Shown here piece by piece: positions 14,048 to 17,482 of a stretch of DNA of 17,482 nucleotides. Made by a program: the position numbers and the translations under genes. The notes beneath the pieces are model-generated. The model was not told the DNA's origin. It worked only from the letters and a program-made list of their open reading frames with translations, and made no database searches. The DNA is taken from positions 1-17,482 of the forward strand of contig JBEQBT010000043.1 in the NCBI GenBank assembly GCA_041639705.1, in the 5' to 3' direction. Source of the stretch: JARDZI01 sp041639705 (lineage in GTDB: Bacteria; Bacillota; Clostridia; Clostridiales; Caloramatoraceae). Numbering within the stretch: position 1 is the stretch's first letter; each line of letters opens with the position of its first letter.

Positions 14048-14914
14048 ATGAGTAAGAAAATTAGTGAAAAAACCCTTAAAAAATCATTCTTAAATTGGTT
14101 TTTCTGGAATGGATGTTCACAACAAGCAGAAAGTATGCTAGGATTGGCTTTCGGCCAAGCAATGGCTCCAGTCATTGATGAATTGTATGATAAGAAGGAA
14201 GATAAAGCTGCCGCTTTAAAGAGACATATTACACTTTTTAATACAGAATCTCAAGTTGGATCAATTTGTAATGGAGTTGTTTGCGGCTTGGAAGAAGCAA
14301 ATGCAAATAAAGAATGTACTCCTGAATTGATTAGTGGTGTTAAGGTTGCCTTAATTGGACCAACATCTGCAATTGGTGATTCATTATGGGTTGCAACTAT
14401 TATTCCAATACTTCTCACAATAAGTTTATCTATTGCACAATCATCACCAGCAATTGGGTGGTTAGGACCAGTTCTTTATATGATTGTATATCCTATAGGA
14501 ACCTGCATTCTAAGCTGGAATTTATTTAAATTGGGCTACAAGTCTGGTATTGAAGGCATGCAGGGATTTATGTCAGAAGGTAAGCTTGATAAATTAACAG
14601 ATACAATGACAGTATTAGGTTTAACAGTTGTTGGTGCATTAACAGCATCATTTGTTAACTTAACCCTACCTATTAAAATTGTTAGAGACGTATTTGACGC
14701 TACAAAGGGTGAAGTACTAAAAGCCCAGGTTATTTTCGATGCTGACAAAATTGTTAATGCAATTTTCCCTAAACTATTGCCTTTACTATTAACATTAGGT
14801 GTTTACTATCTATATTCAAAGAAAAAGTGGTCCCCACTTAAATTAATGGGATTGATCCTAGTTATTGCAGTTGCGCTTACGCTTATTGGATACTTGACTG
14901 GATATTATGCATAA
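14048..14914 (+). CDS. PTS mannose-class IID subunit
   Basis: A 288-residue IID membrane subunit that, with IIC, forms the sugar channel of mannose-class PTS permeases. Family features: the N-terminal amphipathic part ISEKTLKKSFLNWFFWNGCSQQAESMLGLAF, HITLFNTESQVGSICNGVVCGLEEANA, and GPTSAIGDSLWVATIIPIL before the membrane spans. Later spans (about 225-287) end LIGYLTGYYA. The frame is intact. It starts 2 bp after the IIC stop with AGGAAGGGGGAATAG as ribosome site. No IIA gene follows within the window, so the phosphate donor would have to come from another PTS if the system worked at all. A hairpin and a RAYT remnant follow. Confidence 0.93.
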   Translation: MSKKISEKTLKKSFLNWFFWNGCSQQAESMLGLAFGQAMAPVIDELYDKKEDKAAALKRHITLFNTESQVGSICNGVVCGLEEANANKECTPELISGVKVALIGPTSAIGDSLWVATIIPILLTISLSIAQSSPAIGWLGPVLYMIVYPIGTCILSWNLFKLGYKSGIEGMQGFMSEGKLDKLTDTMTVLGLTVVGALTASFVNLTLPIKIVRDVFDATKGEVLKAQVIFDADKIVNAIFPKLLPLLLTLGVYYLYSKKKWSPLKLMGLILVIAVALTLIGYLTGYYA

Positions 14915-14931
14915 GAAAGCCTGGAAAGCTT

Positions 14932-14946
14932 GGGACATATACTAAG
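14932..14946 (+). repeat. Left inverted repeat of the RAYT element
   Basis: GGGACATATACTAAG is the inverted match (14 of 15) of 15128-15142. It starts 18 bp after the PTS IID stop codon. It resembles REP-like copy C. Confidence 0.6.
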
Positions 14947-14965
14947 CGTATCAATGACTGAATAC

Positions 14966-15019
14966 AACCTCCATTTACAGGGAATCATAATAATGATTAA
15001 ACTGTGAATGGAGGTTTTC
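14966..15019 (+). terminator. Terminator-like hairpin after the PTS genes
   Basis: A 15-bp stem (arms 14966-14980 and 15002-15016, one G-T wobble) with a 21-nt loop is followed by TTCTTA; the Ts of the right arm extend to TTTTCTT. It can end the GNAT-murQ-PTS transcript. The right arm also contains the GGAGG that would serve the RAYT start codon at 15022, so the stem would hide that ribosome site. Confidence 0.6.
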
Positions 15020-15021
15020 TT

Positions 15022-15132
15022 ATGCCACGAAAAGCAAGAGAAAAGACTAAGGATGCGATATTTCATATTATGGCAAGAAGTATAAGTGAGGTTCATCTAT
15101 TTACTGATGCTTTTGATAATAAATACACTTAG
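15022..15132 (+). pseudogene. Truncated RAYT (REP-associated tyrosine transposase)
   Basis: A 36-codon frame, MPRKAREKTKDAIFHIMARS then ISEVHLFTDAFDNKYT, stops at TAG 15130-15132. It is recognisable as the N terminus of IS200/IS605-related RAYT transposases, in which MPRxAREKS...IYHIMxRSISEVxLF is followed by about 150 residues carrying the HUH and catalytic Tyr motifs. Those motifs are missing, so it cannot be an active transposase. The stop codon lies inside the right-hand inverted repeat, so the gene is cut off exactly at the element boundary. GGAGG sits 7 bp before the ATG within a stem. Confidence 0.8.
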
Positions 15133-15142
15133 TATACGTCCC
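15128..15142 (-). repeat. Right inverted repeat of the RAYT element
   Basis: The plus strand reads CTTAGTATACGTCCC, the reverse complement of 14932-14946 with one mismatch. Together they delimit a 211-bp unit (14932-15142) holding the hairpin and truncated RAYT gene. Confidence 0.6.
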
Positions 15143-15269
15143 TAAGAGCATCCTACATATAAATCCAAAAATACCAGACAAACCAAGAATTGAAATGCTC
15201 CACATGGGCACCATATTAATGGATGCAAAATATTAAATCTATTTGCATATGAAAGGGGATAATAATAAT

Positions 15270-15644
15270 ATGCCTACAAAAAACTTTAATGACGATATTC
15301 AAAGAGCTAGAAAGAATGTTTCTCAATCAGTGCCAACTAACGCTTCAAATAGTGTAGCAAGCGGCACCACAGTAAATGCAGGAAATACAGGAAATATGGG
15401 AAACGTAGTCACTGGAAATATGAATACAGGCATAGGTAATTCTCTTAACAACATTTCAGGTGATGCGAGCCTGCAGGAAGCAAAACAGTACGTCAGCAGT
15501 GTTGAAGGTCAGGGCGCTAATACCAGTGCCGGGAATGCTATTGTAACAAGTTCCGGAATGTCAAACGTAGTTGGTACTAATCTAAATGACCAGAACCTAC
15601 AAAAGGCAAGAGAATATGTTGACAAAACAAAGACAAAGCAATAA
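15270..15644 (+). CDS. Asn/Gly/Ser-rich repeat protein, unknown function
   Basis: A 124-residue hydrophilic protein without signal peptide or membrane segment. It is rich in Asn, Gly, Ser, Thr and Ala, with three related amphipathic units: DDIQRARKNV (8-17), ASLQEAKQYV in the middle and QNLQKAREYV near the C terminus. These are separated by low-complexity linkers such as NAGNTGNMGNVVTGNMNTG. Cys, Trp and His are absent. I start at ATG 15270 because AAAGGGGAT lies about 10 bp upstream; a TTG at 15243 is in frame. The layout recalls gamma-type small acid-soluble spore proteins, which also alternate Q-rich helical units with Gly/Ser linkers, but I cannot confirm that family. It is monocistronic, with a terminator 40 bp downstream. 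Confidence 0.65.
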   Translation: MPTKNFNDDIQRARKNVSQSVPTNASNSVASGTTVNAGNTGNMGNVVTGNMNTGIGNSLNNISGDASLQEAKQYVSSVEGQGANTSAGNAIVTSSGMSNVVGTNLNDQNLQKAREYVDKTKTKQ

Positions 15645-15683
15645 GGAAATATGATTGTCCTGGATTGCTAAATCAAACAATAG

Positions 15684-15749
15684 AGTGCCAGGTATGATAA
15701 GTGACTTCTATATTATGGTTTGTCACTTGTCACGTACCTGGCACTTTTT
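15684..15749 (+). terminator. Terminator between the convergent repeat-protein and gpmA genes
   Basis: An 11-bp stem (AGTGCCAGGTA 15684-15694 with TACCTGGCACT 15735-15745), an internal loop, and a further 7-bp stem (15699-15705 with 15722-15728), followed by TTTTTG. The T-run supports termination of the plus-strand gene. On the minus strand the stem may also help end gpmA, though without a good T-run. The AGTGCCAGGTA...GTGAC arm resembles repeats I associate with clostridial palindromic elements. Confidence 0.75.
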
Positions 15750-15752
15750 GTA

Positions 15753-16493
15753 TTATTTTATTGAGATGTTTTCAGGTATAATTCCATCAGACATTTCTCC
15801 ATCAATTCCAAGATAATAATGTCTGACAGGTTTTAAATCATCGTCAAGCTCATACACTAGTGGTATTCCGGTAGGAATATTTAAATTTACTATACCATCA
15901 CTTGGAATATCATCAAGATATCTCACCAGTGCCCTTATGGTATTGCCATGGGCTGAAATAATTACCTTCTTGTCTGATTTGATTTCAGGGGAGATTGTTT
16001 CAGTCCAATATTTTAGTACCCTTTTTTCAGTGTCTTCAAGATTTTCTGTTAAAGGGAATTCATCTTCCCTAAGTTCAGCATATTTTGGATCATCGGCTTC
16101 ATATCTGACATCACTCTTTTCTAGAGCAGGAGGACGTACATCCACTGATCTTCTCCAAATTTGAACCTGCTCCTCCCCATATTTGGCTCCAGTTTCAGCT
16201 TTGTTCAATCCCTGAAGAGCCCCATAATGTCTCTCATTAAGCCTCCAGGACTTAAAAACCGGTATCCACACAAGGTCCATTTCATGGAGTGCAATCCATA
16301 ATGTTCTTATTGCCCTTTTTAAAACTGAGGTAAATGCGATATCAAATACATATCCATTCTTCTTTAATATTATTCCTGCCTGTCTTGCTTCTTCAAGTCC
16401 GCTTTCAGATAAATCCACATCTGTCCAACCTGTGAATCTGTTTTCCAGATTCCAAAGGCTTTGACCATGTCTTATAAGCACAATTTTTCTCAT
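15753..16493 (-). CDS. gpmA: 2,3-bisphosphoglycerate-dependent phosphoglycerate mutase
   Basis: A 246-residue glycolytic enzyme interconverting 3- and 2-phosphoglycerate, with the usual dPGM length. Signatures: LIRHGQSLWNLENRFTGWTDVDLSESG (5-31) with the phosphorylated His9, SVLKRAIRTLWIAL, LNERHYGALQGLNKAE with the catalytic Glu, the RRSVDVRPPAL insert typical of dPGM and ISAHGNTIRALVRYL with the second active-site His. All catalytic residues look intact. On the minus strand AAAGGTGGTGG precedes the ATG. It converges with the repeat-protein gene and shares the intervening hairpin. An 11-bp inverted repeat lies about 40 bp upstream of its start. Clostridia often also carry cofactor-independent GpmI, which is not in this window. 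Confidence 0.96.
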   Translation of the reverse strand: MRKIVLIRHGQSLWNLENRFTGWTDVDLSESGLEEARQAGIILKKNGYVFDIAFTSVLKRAIRTLWIALHEMDLVWIPVFKSWRLNERHYGALQGLNKAETGAKYGEEQVQIWRRSVDVRPPALEKSDVRYEADDPKYAELREDEFPLTENLEDTEKRVLKYWTETISPEIKSDKKVIISAHGNTIRALVRYLDDIPSDGIVNLNIPTGIPLVYELDDDLKPVRHYYLGIDGEMSDGIIPENISIK

Positions 16494-16532
16494 ATAAAAA
16501 CCACCACCTTTTTAATAAATTAACAGTTTAAT

Positions 16533-16565
16533 ATTAATATTCTCTATTATCTGTAGAATATTAAT
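16533..16565. promoter_or_regulatory. 11-bp inverted repeat upstream of gpmA
   Basis: ATTAATATTCT (16533-16543) and AGAATATTAAT (16555-16565) are perfect reverse complements, 11 bp apart, 40-72 bp upstream of the gpmA start codon. It could be an operator. The region is AT-rich and no convincing sigma-A promoter is visible, so function is uncertain. Confidence 0.4.
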
Positions 16566-16615
16566 TATCTAGGCGCTGTTAAAGAAAGATGTTGAATTTG
16601 AGTAAAAATGTTTGT

Positions 16616-16726
16616 GTAGTAGCTGATGCCCACATCAGCTTTTGGTATTTGCAATATACAAGATTTCTACAATTGATATATACATCTGCCCCGTCAGTCA
16701 CTGTGGATGTGGGCATCGACCACTAC
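16616..16726. repeat. 111-bp element with 21-bp inverted ends
   Basis: The left end (16616-16636) and the reverse complement of the right end (16706-16726) agree at 18 of 21 positions, including a perfect 12-bp core GATGCCCACATC. The interior shows no convincing gene. It could be a small non-autonomous element or a large structured region. Confidence 0.6.
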
Positions 16727-17129
16727 TATAGGGATAAAATATCAACACTATCCTTTTACTTAGCCTTTTTCTATAAAGTTTCATACTTTTGAAATACTCT
16801 CACAGCCTGCCTGAATTTAGCAGTTGCATTTCTCCGAAAATTATCACCTTTAGTCTTGCCTTTTATCAAAATATTACTATTGGTAGAAAATTAAATCAAT
16901 ATATTAATTTGTATAATGTAAATATTTTTATTTACAAGGTATGAGGTTTACAGTAAAAAAACAGTTATTAGAGGCAAGTAACCTAATTGGGCTTTTCAGT
17001 GCGTCTACAGAATAGGCTCAATTTAATTATATAAGTGAAAATATCTTGCGTAAAATAGATGTACTGTGGTAATGTAAAGTAATACATTAAAGAAGTGAAT
17101 ATAAGTCACATAAATATTGGGGTGATATT

Positions 17130-17482
17130 ATGAATGAATACAAACGTATTGTTATAAAGGTTGGTACCTCAACACTAACCCACAGCACTGGGAGGATAAA
17201 TCTAGCCCGAATTGAAAGGCTGTCAATGATATTATCTGATCTTGCCAACAGCGGCAAAAAGGTGGTGCTGGTGACATCAGGAGCAATAGGAACCGGAATG
17301 GCACGATTAGGTTTGGACAAAAGGCCATCGGATATTGCTGGGAAACAGGCTATGGCAGCAATTGGCCAGGGACTTTTAATGCATATATATGAAAAGATGT
17401 TCTCCGAATATGGCAGGGCTGTAGCACAGATACTAATTACCAATGAGGATATTCTTATTCCTGAAAGGCGAGAGAATGCATC
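17130..17482 (+). CDS. proB: Glutamate 5-kinase (5' part)
   Basis: The first 117 codons of the enzyme that phosphorylates L-glutamate to gamma-glutamyl phosphate, the first step of proline synthesis. The gene runs off the right edge. The amino-acid-kinase fold is clear: RIVIKVGTSTLTHSTGRIN at the N terminus with the phosphate-binding KVGTST, then VVLVTSGAIGTGMARLGL (the TSGAI/VGxGxxxLG motif), KQAMAAIGQGLLMHIYEKMF and AQILITNEDI. The ATG is preceded by GGGGTG (17119-17124). proA and possibly proC would be expected to follow outside the window. No regulatory RNA is evident upstream. Confidence 0.95.
   Translation, partial: MNEYKRIVIKVGTSTLTHSTGRINLARIERLSMILSDLANSGKKVVLVTSGAIGTGMARLGLDKRPSDIAGKQAMAAIGQGLLMHIYEKMFSEYGRAVAQILITNEDILIPERRENA

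Larger units (their letters stand above)
14915..15269. other. 355-bp region: RAYT element and coding-like scrap
   Basis: It holds the 211-bp repeat-bounded RAYT remnant (14932-15142). After it, one frame (about 15141-15236) reads ILHINPKIPDKPRIEMLHMG and on to DAKY before a TAA; it looks protein-like but has no start signal and no family I recognise. A candidate promoter for the next gene is TTGAAA (15190-15195), 18 bp, TATTAA (15214-15219). The same place contains CATATTA (15212-15218), which fits a sporulation sigma-G -10 pattern, but no matching -35 is clear. Confidence 0.5.
16494..17129. other. 636-bp non-coding region between divergent gpmA and proB
   Basis: From the gpmA side: the 11-bp inverted repeat (16533-16565), a 111-bp inverted-repeat element (16616-16726), and a minus-strand frame of about 40 codons (16771-16890) giving a very basic peptide, KTKGDNFRRNATAKFRQAV, with no ATG and no recognised family. 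AT-rich DNA leads up to proB. A weak 9-bp hairpin with wobbles lies near 16985-17025. No T-box motif is visible before proB. Confidence 0.5.

Noticed and set aside
16589..16792. A 67-codon plus-strand frame across the inverted-repeat element
   Set aside because: No ribosome site and no family resemblance; it spans both inverted ends and is best explained as chance.
16771..16890. Minus-strand basic peptide frame (KTKGDNFRRNATAKFRQAV)
   Set aside because: It has no ATG, only a TTG, and no ribosome site. It could be a gene scrap but is too short to call.
16930..17129. T-box or other riboswitch before proB
   Set aside because: No AGGGTGGNACCGCG T-box sequence or known riboswitch core is visible; only a weak wobble-containing hairpin.
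17087..17443. Minus-strand 118-codon frame
   Set aside because: It is the antisense shadow of the clear proB coding sequence.
1..17482. CRISPR array, tRNA or rRNA genes
   Set aside because: I found no regularly spaced direct repeats and no recognisable tRNA or rRNA sequence on either strand.

Overview
The window is AT-rich DNA from a low-GC Firmicute, most likely a Clostridium-like anaerobe. Supporting signs are strong AGGAGG-type ribosome binding sites, heavy A/T codon use, two DegV proteins, a UTRA-type GntR regulator, a mannose-class PTS and a clostridial-type RAYT (REP-associated transposase) remnant. No rRNA, tRNA or CRISPR array is visible.

Layout. 1-2142 holds the 3' end of a yhf-type operon: the tail of a yhfW-like metalloenzyme, then yhfU-like and yhfT-like genes, in the same family set as the cryptic E. 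coli yhf cluster. After two hairpins come a DegV protein (2587-3483), an OmpR-type response regulator overlapping its histidine kinase by ATGA (3634-5735), and a SAM methyltransferase (5839-6573). A minus-strand M15 peptidase with an SH3-like tail (6692-7345) follows, then a short coding-like remnant and a second DegV gene (7810-8637).

The most interesting part is 8831-15019. A GntR/UTRA regulator (8862-9575) precedes a plus-strand operon with an excellent sigma-A promoter (TTGCAC-17-TATAAT). The operon encodes a tandem two-domain GNAT acetyltransferase, a PIG-L-like deacetylase with an altered active-site motif, the MurNAc-6-P etherase MurQ, and mannose-class PTS IIB, IIC and IID. The gene set suggests uptake and intracellular processing of a muramic-acid-type amino sugar. 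A near-identical palindrome overlaps both the regulator's promoter and the operon's start region and is a good candidate operator. The PTS part looks broken: IIB and IIC each carry a frameshift and no IIA gene is present. A terminator-like hairpin follows, together with a truncated RAYT gene enclosed by REP-like inverted repeats.

The right end carries a 124-residue Asn/Gly/Ser-rich repeat protein of unknown function, a minus-strand gpmA, a 636-bp non-coding stretch with an inverted-repeat element, and the start of proB, which runs off the window. REP-like GGGAC...TACT sequences recur at about 6650, 7610, 8660, 14940 and 15135, and a separate 75-bp palindromic repeat lies at 9663-9737. The accessory part of the window has therefore been visited repeatedly by small repetitive elements.
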